From Zygaena filipendulae (lineage: Eukaryota; Arthropoda; Insecta; Lepidoptera; Zygaenidae): DNA of 64,000 nt. This document shows, piece after piece, positions 20,884-32,048 of the stretch (the first letter of the stretch is position 1; the number at the start of each line of letters is the position of its first letter). The stretch lies in assembly GCA_907165275.2 (NCBI GenBank), contig OU015675.1, positions 2,187,501 through 2,251,500 of the forward strand. Direction: 5' to 3'. The notes below the pieces were generated by a model. That model was not told the DNA's origin, did no database searches, and was given only the letters and a program-made list of their open reading frames with translations. The translations under genes and the position numbers were made by a program.

Positions 20884-23033
20884 AAGCAATTTAGAACGTT
20901 GATATGAAAATCAAAATCGGAGCAACCGGTATGAAATACGGCATCTGCATAATTTGAATATTAAAATTTTACTCAAATGGCACTACAGTGACGCCTTCGT
21001 CATCATACTGCGAACAAGCCAGGGAAAACAGCTGTTTGTTTGTTTGTGTCGCGTTCACGCCGTAGGTACTACTCAACTGGTCAGCATGAAATTTTGCATA
21101 CAGAAACACAAACAAGAAAAAGTAAGTTGCTCTATCGCACATTTGAAAGTTACCAAACAAATGTAGCAGAACAAAATGCTACACGTAAGACTTAATTTTC
21201 TATTTTGCAGCATCGTTCCTCACACATTGCTACCTTACATTAAAGTATCCCATTTGCGATGATCAGCAATAATGTTGCAATATCTGCTTGTTTATAGTGG
21301 GCTGATTACCAAAATGTACATTAACGCGAGCGAAGCTGCCGGCAAAAGCTATAAATAAAGTTCATATAATATATACCTACTCGCGATGCTTAAAACTAAG
21401 TTACAGAATGAAAATCTCCACGATAATAGCTCGTTACTTGTAACGCAACATTAGACTAGTCCGTGATAACTAAGTCGCAAGAACGATAATTGCGATCCAA
21501 GGTACCGTGACTGTTGCCTGAGCCACTAGTTGCAACCAACGTAACAATGCATAACAGATGTTTGTTGGAGATTGTTTTATTTAAATAAACGTTATAAAAT
21601 GCACAGAGAGGTTTAATAAAATCCATACACTTCCACAAACCGGTATTGTTGATCTAAAAAAAAAAATCATACATACAATCGAACATAGAACCTCCTCCTT
21701 TTTGCAAGTCGGTTAAAAATAGTCACCGACGACTTGTATTTTAGGTACCTACCTTCTCGTAGCTAGGTACATTCTTTTGGCACATCGTTATCAATATTTT
21801 TTGTGAAAAAATTGAAATATTATATTTTACTAGCTGTTCCACCCGGGTGAGTTTCGGAATTCCCGCAGGAACTCCAATTCCGGGGATGAAAAATAGATGT
21901 TGTCCGATTCTCAGACCTACCCAATATGCACACAAAATTTCATGAGAATCGGTCAAGCCGTTTTGGAGGAGTTTAACCACAAACGCCGCGACACGAGAAT
22001 TTTATATATTAGATAGGTATTAAGAGGTGTCTAAGATTTTCCGTTTCTGAAATAACAATTGTTTTCAGAAGAATTCGGTAACCTACTAACTTAATTTAGA
22101 CGATCGGAATCTTAATAAAACCTAACAGAAGTTAGGAACCGTTCAATTGATATATCAAAGTTTTTGTAGGTAGACAATATTATGTAGGTAAAATTTTAAA
22201 ATCTAACTGCTTGTGTCATGTTGTGTGTAGTACCATGAAGTGTAGCGGTAACTTCTGATCAAATTATGATTATGTATCTGCTATTGGAACTTACAATCAA
22301 TACCCTGACTTTTTCAAATCTGACAACATAATATAGAAACTATAGGTATCTAGTATTAAATGAGTACGGATAACGGATAAGCATAAATTGTAACGAAATA
22401 ATCCAGGTCGTCACGTGTCACACTTTAACTCACGTTATTGTTTTTACATGACATAGGTAGTTACTCCACAGATCATGAGTTCACCATAAAATATAGAGTG
22501 AGATCCACTTATGCCGATTGAGAAATGAAAAAAAGGGATAGATTGCGAGCCATTCTAGCATTCTGTTGGTAGGAAGTGAGGTCAGAGTGAAGTGAAGGGA
22601 GTAGGTACTGTAACTGGAACTATGCTGAGACAGTTACTACCGGCTTCGTCGGAGGGTATTGAAGTTCGAAGTATAGGTAGGTACATGGTAGGTACTTATT
22701 TATTCACTGCTATAAACTGTCATTGAGGTGCGATTGTTCGACCTTCCACAAAATGGACCACAAATTCACTGACAATTTGGTAGTGAATAGTGATCTCGCC
22801 AATTTTTAATTTAGTTACATACTTACTAATATATTTACAACACATATCTAGGTAGGTATATACTTGATCCTGCATTACCTGTATTTATGGCGGAAATGAA
22901 GCAAACGTGGTACCTAACTATTTTGCAAATAGATACTATATTTTGCTGTTTACTGCCGTGAATTCCGGGATTCCCACGGGACATCTTTGTCCCTGGATAG
23001 AAGGTATGCGTTGATCCAGAAAATATTCTATCA
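20884..23033. other. FRRS1 5' side: no gene, repeat fragments
   Basis: A Helitron-like block lies at about 21830-22015 (minus; GTGAGTTTCGGAATTCCCGC, CAAAATTTCATGAGAATCGG). A CTCCTTTTTGCAAGTCGGTT word, recurring at 24893, 35209, 44310 (inverted) and 60540, lies at about 21695. Promoter elements cannot be assigned. Confidence 0.4.
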
Positions 23034-23177
23034 TTGTATCTATATATATATATCTATAGTATAATATACATATATGCAATAATATGTGAAGTATATAGGT
23101 ACCACGTTTGCTTGGTTTCCACGACACAAGCTTATAGCTTAGTGTGGGATCAAGTAGATCTGTGTGTTGGGAAGTGG

Positions 23178-23213
<36 letters not shown>

Positions 23214-23215
23214 GT
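23034..23215 (+). mobile_element. tRNA-derived SINE, 5'-truncated copy with (ATT)n tail
   Basis: CCACGTTTGCTTGGTTTCCA, CGACACAAGCTTATAGCTTA and GATCAAGTAGATCTGTGTGT match the body of the full copies at 49061-49325 and 59439-59760. The tRNA-like head is missing. The tail is about twelve ATT triplets. Confidence 0.8.
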
Positions 23216-23454
23216 AAAAAATTGTTTTTGCTTGACTAATAAAAGTCCGAATGTCATTCTTCTTCAGACAGCTCATAAACCGCTAGTGTGAGAAAGCCCT
23301 TAGTAAAATTTTCTATCTTCAACAACTACCTACTTGTTCAATACAATTCGGACTTGTACCTACCTACTTTCCCTCCTTCCCGCCCTTTTGGTTTTTTGGT
23401 GAGGCGATAGCAAAGGAATCAAAGTTAACAATATTCTTTCCTTTTCCTCTTCTT

Positions 23455-23632
23455 AAGTTAAATTAGAAATTACTTAATTCTTTATATCTAACGTTAACCT
23501 GGTTTTGCATTATCACTTACTATTAAGTTTAGAAGAGCGGTGACTCCCAAAACGGGCGTAAGCTTACTGGGAGCTCCCGCCACTAGGTTTTAAGCAAACA
23601 TTTAAGAACAAATAAATAAATAAATAATTTTT
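23455..23632 (+). repeat. Retroelement 3' end, copy 1 (AAGAGCGGTGACTCCCAA)
   Basis: GAAATTACTTAATTCTTTAT, AAGAGCGGTGACTCCCAA, CTTACTGGGAGCTCCCGCCA and an (AAAT)n tail match 45235-45415 in order and orientation. Two copies with the same 3' end and tail suggest a LINE-type element truncated at the 5' side. Confidence 0.65.
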
Positions 23633-24239
23633 TTTTTTAATATTTTAAACAAAATTATTTAGGTGCATGAATTATGAAGGAATGTATAAAAATTGGTTAA
23701 GCCTCAGATTGGAGAGCCTTCGTGTGCCAAGGTTGCTTTCGATGTTTGATGACGCATTGGTATTTGGTAAAGGTAGCAAAATAAATAATTATTGGATTGT
23801 AAAAGAACTAACCGAAGAACAAGGCATTTAGAGGCTATGACGAAAAGTAATTAGGTAAATGATGATAAGAAAGACAGTGACAGCATGTGAGAGAATGTGA
23901 TCGCTGCGTACACGTGCGATGAAATAAAACGAAGAAACGTAGGTAACAAATATTGTGATAGCAGCCTCAACTTTCAATAATAGTAGGTAACTGAAATCAA
24001 TTTCGGAGCCTTTTAAGAACTATTTTTGACATAGCCTCTTAATTGTAGGTATAGGAAGTGTTCTAGTGGTAAAACTTCCTGAGTTGAAACTGTAATAATC
24101 ACTTACGGAAAAGGAAGTCATGCGTTACACTTTTTACCTTCAATGATTGGCAGTGCCAATAGTGAAATAATGTAAACTTGGTTCGGTTCTGTTCGGCTTC
24201 GATTTTAATAATTCAATGAAACGACCTTTATACAACATC

Positions 24240-24410
24240 CTTTATATTACAAATGCGAATGTGAGTTTGTTTGTTTGATACGTTTTCACGCCTTGGCTAC
24301 TCAACCGTTCATCATGAATTTTTGCATACAAATCAGCAGGGCATAAGATATATTTACTTTTGTAAGAATTTCCGCGGGAACTCCGAAATAACGCGCGCGA
24401 AGCCGCGGGA
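24240..24410 (+). mobile_element. Degenerate Lep1-like Helitron
   Basis: It has TTATATTACAAATGCGAATG at the 5' side, GTTTGTTTGATACGTTTTCA inside, and CTCCGAAATAACGCGCGCGA then AGCCGCGGG at the 3' side. The terminal CTAG is lost. Confidence 0.55.
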
Positions 24411-24479
24411 AAAAAATAGTAAAATATAAACCTGGTACCTAGTACCTAATAAAATTGTTACAACATTTTAATTTACCTA

Positions 24480-24545
24480 CAATAGGCTATTTGACTGCAT
24501 TTTTGTTATTTAGTCCGTCCTGTAGATTCATAAAAATAGTTCGCC
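24480..24545 (+). mobile_element. End fragment of the TAGTCCGTC family (copy A)
   Basis: AATAGGCTATTTGACTGCAT and TTTAGTCCGTCCTGTAGATT match the terminal 60 bp of the P-like MITE family described at 47247-48147. Only one end is present. Confidence 0.6.
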
Positions 24546-24575
24546 ATTTGTACTTTTTTATGCAATAAAGAATAA

Positions 24576-24770
24576 ATCCTACTAAAATTATAAATGTAAA
24601 GTGTCGATGTTTGGATGTTTAGAAGTTAGGATGTTTGTTACTCAATCACGCAAAAGCAAATTTGGCATGCACGTTGTCAAGTGTACAGAGAAGGACATAG
24701 GGTATTTTTTATCCCGGAATTCCCGCGGAACTCTGAAATTACCGCGGGTGAAACCGCGGGGCACACCTAG
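24576..24770 (+). mobile_element. Lep1-like non-autonomous Helitron
   Basis: It starts TCCTACTAAAATTATAAATG and ends CCGCGGGTGAAACCGCGGGG then CACACCTAGT. The interior has TTGGATGTTT, TTGTTACTCAATCACGCAAA and AGAGAAGGACATAGGGTA. Confidence 0.8.
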
Positions 24771-24985
24771 TAAATAAATAATAATAAAAAGAGGCAGGTA
24801 TAGTTTTTGAATTGATGTAGGTTGTAGGTATATATAGAGATAGAGATTAGGATTACAGAAAACATACATACCTATAGCCGAATGCAGAACTTCCTTCTTT
24901 TTGGAAGTCGGTTAAAAAGTAAGTTAACATCTAGTTCAATCCCGTGTAGTATAGGTACCTAGATTTCGTTATGCACGCGAATATA

Positions 24986-25968
24986 GGGTAAAGCAACCTA
25001 AGAGTGCGCAGTTTGTAAAGATTATTTATTTAAAAAATCAACAATTGAGTTACAGTCTTCAGTTTTACTTATAATTAAGCTTTGGTTATTTAGGAAGATA
25101 TTTTTAATTTTTGACAGTAATCAACTTTCATATAATATTTAATAATCAAATAAATCAAAGACTTGTCTCATGCGCACTCTTAGGGCATAGTGACTTAAAG
25201 AGTGCGCATCTATGGCTTTCCGTACAAGGTAAGAGTACGCATGAAACAATAGTCTATTAAGAGCTCTATTAAGAGCCTTTATACACAGCTAAACATTTAC
25301 TTTTGCAATACCTAGGATTTGGAATTTTTAATTGCAATTATTAACTCCAAATCCTAGGTAATCAGTGCATTCATCGTGCCACCAAGCTTCGCACTATTTG
25401 CTACATTGGATCCAGTCTTCAACTTTCCCCACGTTGTATTCTTCCCCTTGCATCTTTTAAAATTTCTTCCGTAAAAATAATTTTCTATCTGATTTCATAG
25501 GTAGTCATAGGTAGATATCTACGATCTGTAAACAAAAACTAATAATTTGCTTCATACAAGTTAGAGTATGCATGCGCACTCTTTGGGTGCGCACTCTTAC
25601 GATTCGCGTCGGATCTACTTTCAACCATTAAAGTTATAACAATTTAAATGAACATCACACATAACCTTACTTGCTCGCAAAATATATAAATCACATTTTA
25701 AGAATAACCAACATACTCAGGTGGTGCATTTACACAAATCTTATAATATGTCTTTAAAATTATTAGAAAACATTTCCAAATGTATTCAAAACGTTAAAAG
25801 TGCGATAAAATTTTAAATACTTACCTCACCAACTTGAAAATATGTCTGCTGACACTTTACGTCAATTGAAACTGACAGCAGTCGCAGTGTTATGATACGA
25901 TGAAATTTACTACCAATAAAGAGCATTGCGTACTCTTTGGTAGTGCGCACTCTTAGGTGGCTTTACCC
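24986..25968. mobile_element. Non-autonomous TIR transposon with repeated TGCGCACTCTT words
   Basis: The left end GGGTAAAGCAACCTAAGAGT and the reverse complement of the right end, GGGTAAAGCCACCTAAGAGT, agree at 19 of 20 bases, each flanked by TA. The 983-bp interior has no coding frame. It carries at least eight copies of AAGAGTGCGCA or its reverse, near 25002, 25170, 25200, 25230, 25570, 25590, 25928 and 25943, in both orientations. A near-central inverted repeat, ACCTAGGATTTGGA with TCCAAATCCTAGGT, lies at 25311-25362. Such repeats are usual for transposase-binding sites. The superfamily is not certain; TA flanks would fit Tc1/mariner-like elements. Confidence 0.8.
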
Positions 25969-26387
25969 TACCCGTGACTCGAAGGAATAAAATAAAAATC
26001 CTTTTCATTCTATAATAAAGAATTAAAAATTCAGTTATTTAATTCTAATTAAAACCCTCTGACCCCCGAAACTTTTGTTACAATTCGCTTTAAGTGTGTC
26101 GGCTTGCGCCACACTCACTGGGTTGGAATTTTCTTACATCTTTTGCGTTATAAATTAAAATATTATACGGCTTAATAAATTTATTATGTATGTATGTAAT
26201 TATATGTAATGAATAAAACATTCAAGTATTTCGCAGCTCGGTTGTAACTTGCGATCACTTCGGCTGTGACATTGAGGACGCAAGGTTGATAGCTACCGCC
26301 GCCGTCATGACTTCAGACTAGTAGGCAGCCATTCTAGATTGAACTACACACAATCACTCAATGCTCCATTGATGGTTCATTGGTTAC

Positions 26388-26545
26388 TAGCTGAATGCTG
26401 ATCCCTGAGATTCACTCGCGGTGATTTAGGAGTTTCCGCGGGAATTCCGGGATAAAAAGTACCCTATGTAGTATGTCCTTCTTTGTACTCCTGATAATGT
26501 GTATGCAAAATTTCATGATGATCGGTTGTGCCATTAAATAAGAAA
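26388..26545 (-). mobile_element. Degenerate Lep1-like Helitron
   Basis: CTAGCTGAATGCTGATCCCT and TTCACTCGCGGTGATTTAGG at the 3' side are followed by TTCCGCGGGAATTCCGGGAT and CAAAATTTCATGATGATCGG. The 5' end is lost. Confidence 0.6.
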
Positions 26546-27008
26546 TTAAGTACGCATTTTTGTTTGGGTTTTTGTTCCCTGATGTGGTCTCAGCCCAAAC
26601 TTAGTGTCTGGGGATACCTCGACACTACCAACCATTTATAATCTAACAGTTTTTACAATTTAACGGTAAAATATACAAGTTGTGTAATGATATTGACAAT
26701 ACGCAGTTGATCTGTGTGGAAATAACTTCATCGCAATCTTATCTGTTGAAGGATTATCTCTTTTTTATTAGATAGGAACTAAGTAATTAGAACTAAGCAT
26801 ACTAAGGTGGCACGAGGTTAGATTTTCTTTAAAGTTTAATGGTCCGCCCTGGATTAAATCCAGACGACCACAATTAACCCACATAGTTGGTAGGTATTTG
26901 AATAACTTACCAAGTCGCGACTTCGCGTGTTAAGGAATAAGATTATTGGGTTACCCAACCAATTAAGGTTTACATAATAAATTAGTCGTAAGTCGTGCAA
27001 GTCGACTT

Positions 27009-27052
27009 GTAAATCTGACCAGAGAAGTTAAGACTTCTCTGGTCAGATTTAC
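27009..27052. repeat. Perfect 20-bp hairpin with 4-base loop
   Basis: Positions 27009-27028 are the exact reverse complement of 27033-27052, around TAAG. The arm begins GTAAATCTGACCAGAGAAGT. It is intergenic; no longer stem, terminal repeat or target duplication is visible. The stem is short for an animal microRNA precursor. Confidence 0.85.
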
Positions 27053-27059
27053 CTACGTA

Positions 27060-29760
27060 CAAATAAAAAGGAGCCCTAGGTATTCTTACTGTCATTACAA
27101 GGATACGTTAGGTATACCTACATTCAATCCTTAATGTAGAAGGTTCATACGTGTTGAAAGAAAATGATCGTAATGTCGTAGAATTAAAGACTAATGCAAT
27201 GAGAACTTCATTGTGGTGGTTACGACCCACTCAAATACGCACAAAAATTTCATCAAAATCGATCCAGCCCTTTAGGAAGAGTTCAGTGACAAACACACGT
27301 ACAGAATAATTCCCTATACCACAATACCTATAAAGATGAGCTCCACATCCATGACAATTATTTGGGTATTATATTTCACAACAACGTCAAGTTGAGATTC
27401 TTGAAATCCAATATTAACAGCGTGTAGTAAGTAAATTAAAAACTGAAGTAAACTGAGTAGATATAACTCCGTCATTTGTGGAGCGCCAATCACGTTGTAT
27501 TCTTTGATAATACCTACAGAAGTATCGAGTGGTTGAAAGACTTGACAATTCTATAAGGGTGTAGGGTACAAAAGACTGTCCTACATTCTCCACTATGGCC
27601 CGAAACTGGGTCGATTAAATATTAAGTTGTTAGCAAAGAATATTTCTTGGCCGATCCAATCGTTATTCGTGTCCTAGATTCTTATAACGAAAGGTACACG
27701 TCAAGCCTTGCAGACCCTGCTCAGAATTAGTAGATATACTTTCCCTGTACTGAGCGCAATTTTACAACGTGGCTTCCAAGGTTTTGATAGAACTCGCGCC
27801 TCTCACTCAGAAAGTAAAGCCTAAAGTAAAAAGTAAATGCTAGCCTTCCTAGGCCTAAATTATCCAGGTGTCTTTTTGTCAAATCAAGTTTACTATTGCG
27901 AGAAGTTTTGCACATATTATATGGTATTGAAACCAATTTCAATGCGGATATCCTATCTTAACCTATTAATATCATAAATACGAAAGTTTGGAAAGAGTTA
28001 CTATGTTTCTAAATTTGTCAGTAGTACTTACTCGTCCATAAACGGCTGAACGAATTTGGATGAAATTTTACACATATAGAAAAGGTCCTTTTCTGTATCT
28101 ACTCCTGATAAAGTGTAGATATGCATATTTTCATGGTTGATTAGTTAAGCCACGAAAAGGTGACAAACAGACAGACTTTGGCATTTATAATATTAGCATG
28201 GATATTCTATGTAGAATAGGTAATACTCGAGATACTTAGTATCCCAGATTTCCCGGAGGGAAGACGAAGTTCACGCAAGCGAAGCTGCGAGGAACAGGTA
28301 GTTTTAAATATATTATATAAGACTAGTTGTCCCGCGCGGTTTCACACGCGATAATTTCTAGATTCCCGCGGAATTGTTCCATGCAAACTTTGCAACCCCT
28401 TTTCACCCCCTTAGGGATTGAATTTTCAAAAAATATTTCTTATCGGATCCCTACGTCATACAAAGAACACACCCTCCAAGTTTCAGGTCTCTACGATCAG
28501 CGGTTTAGGCTGTGCGATGATCCATCAGTCATTCAGGATATAGATATAGGATTTTACAATACTCATGCCGTGCGTCGCAAAACTTGACGTATAGATAAGT
28601 ATTATACGGCCGATCTCGTCTCTACGCTGTGAGTCTTGTGAGTAGAAATTGCAATTCCATAACACGCTGCAAAAGGCGAGGTAAACATTAAACATGGCGG
28701 TGGTAATGTCGATGCGATCGTGCCAATTGGACGCGTCATGCTCGGGCTTTCTCCTCGCACAGGTGTATACTGTATGGTACTTAGCCCAGTCGCAGAGAAA
28801 ATAAATTAACTAGAGAGGACATGAAGGCGGGGCAGGCGCGCCAAGGTTGCAAATGGAAGTGAAAGCAAATGATCTATCTTTCCAAAAACTTCTTTTACAG
28901 GCATCCAAGTAGATATTGTCCACAATATTCCCAAAACTGAATTTGGAAAACAGTGGTTAAGTATGTAAAAACGTAACCGAAGATTTCGTTAATACGTTCA
29001 TGAATGTTTTTGTGCGTGATGAATAAACTAAAGTGTGCGAAAATCACCCTGCGACGACGAATGGTTTTCATCTGTTTCCACTTTCTATATTAAACGGAGT
29101 TCCCCTTCTATCTGTTCTGTGGTTTTCGCGTCCAGTAAGTTTAGCAGATCGGGCACCCGAAAGCTATTCTATTATACGTCTTCGGCTTCAGCGGCACTAA
29201 TTATTTGCAAACCTTATCAAGGAACTATATAAGTAATCATGATGAACTATGAACGTGTAAAATGCGTGAAAATTATGTAATCATTGTTGAGTTCTTTAAT
29301 CTCATTGCAAAAGTTGAAGTTCAACGGCTGGATAAAAGTGTCTTACATATTTTCGATGCTGATTGTTTATTTGAGGTCGTAGTGGACCTTACAAAAGGTT
29401 CAAAGTATGTACCTACCTACCTAGGTATATAGGAGTGTGATCCTACGAAACTACAAAACGTATTTTTGATGACTTAATTTTAGTTGATATACTTAAAATA
29501 TAATTATGCAGTGAAATCAGTGGTTTTACCGACATAAAATATATCAATAACTTGTAAAAAAAATCATCAATATAATTAGTGACTTCCGAGTCTCTAAACT
29601 ATGGAAAAACCCGGGGCATGCGATATACTGATATCGCATACAGAAGACCGAACAATAGCCATTAGTCACGGAATATCCTGGAATTTTTGATACTGATTCC
29701 GTTATTTATTTTTGTGTCGTTAAAAAATGGTTAAAAGTGAATTTTATCGTTTCGTATAGG
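27060..29760. other. Intergenic stretch with Helitron remains
   Basis: Degenerate Lep1-like sequence lies at about 27955-28200 (plus; ATTAATATCATAAATACGAA) and 28323-28570 (minus; CTAGTTGTCCCGCGCGGTTT). A 49-codon frame starts at the ATG of AACATGGCGGTGGTAATGTC (about 28694) and has no recognisable domain. The segment 29035-29232 is open but anonymous. No gene is called. Confidence 0.4.
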
Positions 29761-29767
29761 ACATGCG

Positions 29768-29990
29768 TTGGCTACTCGATTAATTGTTTTTTTAGATTAA
29801 TAAAAAATATTGGACACGTATTTTTTTTTACGTAATCAAAAGATAACGGCGATACATTGAGTTGAAATTTCGCGTGACGTCGACGCTTTATTTATGATTA
29901 TTTTTATTGATTATAAAAGCAAGAAATACGTGTCTATTATTTTTTTATTTTCTAACTGACGGACCAATTAGAATTTTGATTTTCATACCC
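29768..29990 (+). mobile_element. TAGTCCGTC-family MITE, damaged copy B
   Basis: TTGGCTACTCGATTAATTGT, ATATTGGACACGTATTTTTT, TTGAAATTTCGCGTGACGTC and CTAACTGACGGACCAATTAG follow in family order. The middle is shortened. Confidence 0.75.
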
Positions 29991-30139
29991 TGGAAAATAC
30001 CCAAGCTAATTCCCTTCGGTGTACGCCCAGAGCAAAGATAATAATTAATTATTACAATCCATAATATCACCATAAATTGCAATTCTAACTGTACAATGAT
30101 GCTAATAGAAATAAAAATGATATTATAATCACTCAAATA

Positions 30140-30345
30140 ATCACTACACAGTATAATAAAGTCGCTTCCTGCTGTCTGTCTGTCCCTATGTATGCTTAGA
30201 TCTTTAAAACTACCCAACGGATTTTTATGCAGTTATCATCGATAGATAGATTCACGAGGAATGTTTATATCTAGATTTTATCCTGGAACTCCCGCGGAAA
30301 CTCCGAAATTACCGCTGGTGAAACCGCGGGGGATAGCTAGTTAGT
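30140..30345 (+). mobile_element. Lep1-like Helitron variant
   Basis: It has CACAGTATAATAAAGTCGCT, CTTAGATCTTTAAAACTACC, TAGATAGATTCACGAGGAAT and a 3' end of TGGTGAAACCGCGGGGGATA then GCTAG. Same subfamily as 17853-18060. Confidence 0.75.
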
Positions 30346-30772
30346 ATTAAAGGAAATAATTGTATTTATTTTACAATGAAACTGGCTGAATATAAGCGAA
30401 AGAAGTCCTTAAGAAGAAAAAGAAAACTGGTTATTTGAGATTTGAAATTAGAGTTACTATGGCCCGTTCTATTGTTGTTGTCGTGTCAATGGCGTCTAAT
30501 GTGAAATCGTCGATTACATGCACGTGATATGACGTGATTTGTGATGCATTACGCAGCGATAGGTGGTAGGTACTATTTGTTGTACAGTCACTGCAAAAAT
30601 ATGTGTACACTTTTGAAAGTCATTGAACCTTTTTGCAATATGTAGTATTAGAGTTCAAATACTGACCAAAATGTATAACATATTGGTGCTGGTGATTTAA
30701 GTAATCTCTGAAACTCCTGCACTAAAGGAAAGAAATAATATTCGTGGGCGACGCACTGCTGAAGTGTCCAAA

Positions 30773-31098
30773 TTGGCTACTTGACTAAATTTTTTTTTAG
30801 TCCGTCGTGTAGATTAATATAAAACATTGGACACGGATTTTTTCTTTTTTTACCTAATCAAAAAGTAACGGCGATTCATTGGGTTGAATTTTGCGTGACG
30901 TCACAACCCGGTGCAGTTTGTACGAGGCATACACCGAAAAATGACGTCACAAGTCCTCCACCATAAACTTTAATGCGCTTTGTCTATGTTTATTTCATTA
31001 ATTTTATTTGAAAAAGCAAAAAATACGTGTCTATTATTTTTTTATTTTGTAACTGACGGACTAATTAGAATTTTGATTTTCATACCCCGGAAAATATC
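30773..31098 (+). mobile_element. TAGTCCGTC-family MITE, copy C
   Basis: TTGGCTACTTGACTAAATTT and TTTAGTCCGTCGTGTAGATT stand at the left, TAACTGACGGACTAATTAGA at the right. TGCGTGACGTCACAACCC and AATGACGTCACAAGTCC lie inside, as in the other copies. Confidence 0.8.
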
Positions 31099-32048
31099 CA
31101 ATTCTCGCGGGCGAAACAGCGTTGGAAGAGCTGGTTAACTTATAAAAATGACTTGAATGTACAGACAGAGGCGTCTTTACCTATAGTGCAGGGTGTGCGG
31201 CGCACACGGGCGCCGGGTCTAAGGGGGCGCCGCGCGCCGAGCGCCCTTGCGACACATCCGAAGATGCGTCGCTCTCAAAGACCCTGCGCCCACCGTGGCC
31301 GACGCCGGGCGCGCGGTAGCAAAGCAAAACTACTCCTTTTCCTACCTACTCTATTTAAATTTACACAATTACTTTTGTTTCAACATGAAAGCAGCCTTAA
31401 AACAGATAATAAAAGATTAAATTGGCGTAATGTCGCATCGCTACCAAAGGCGGGTGCCGGCATCGGCACCTGTTTGTTTTGATTCGTTTGACAACACGCC
31501 ACGGCCGACAATCATTGCTAACTCGGCTGTATTAGAATGCTATAAAGTTCAAAATTAAATTTCCCAGGGAAGTGCGGCGGTCATTTTCAATTATTGCGAC
31601 ATGCCTCGAGGTCGGAGGTCATCAAAAATAGCTACCGAAATTCATGAAAACAAAACATCGGTGATAGATAGTAATAGACACCGCAATCACTAAGTTCGAC
31701 GAACGGTTCGAACTTTTGAATGAAAATAATGTAATTTTTTCATTTCTTCAAAAATTGAAAAACTGGAAAGATTTGGACACTGATACACAAAAAACACATT
31801 GCTCTAATTTAGAAAATAAACTTTGCCATGCTGGCTCTTCAGATGTGGAACAGTTCGAGCTCTATAATGAAATCGAATTATTACCAATGTTTATTGATGA
31901 TTCCATTACGCCGTTGGATATTTTAAATTACTTATTTACGAATAAATTAATTTCAGTGTTCCCAAATCTGTCCACAGCACTGAGGATACACCTGACACTT
32001 CCAGTCACGGTCGCACATAGCGAAAGGTCATTTTCTAAACTAAAAATA

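Noticed and set aside
28694..28843. 49-codon frame beginning MAVVMSMRSCQ
   Set aside because: It has an ATG and good composition but no homologue recognised, no splice context and no neighbours; chance is likely.
31153..31482. 109-codon frame at the left end of the second hAT
   Set aside because: It spans the target duplication and the GC-rich terminal region of the transposon; no domain.
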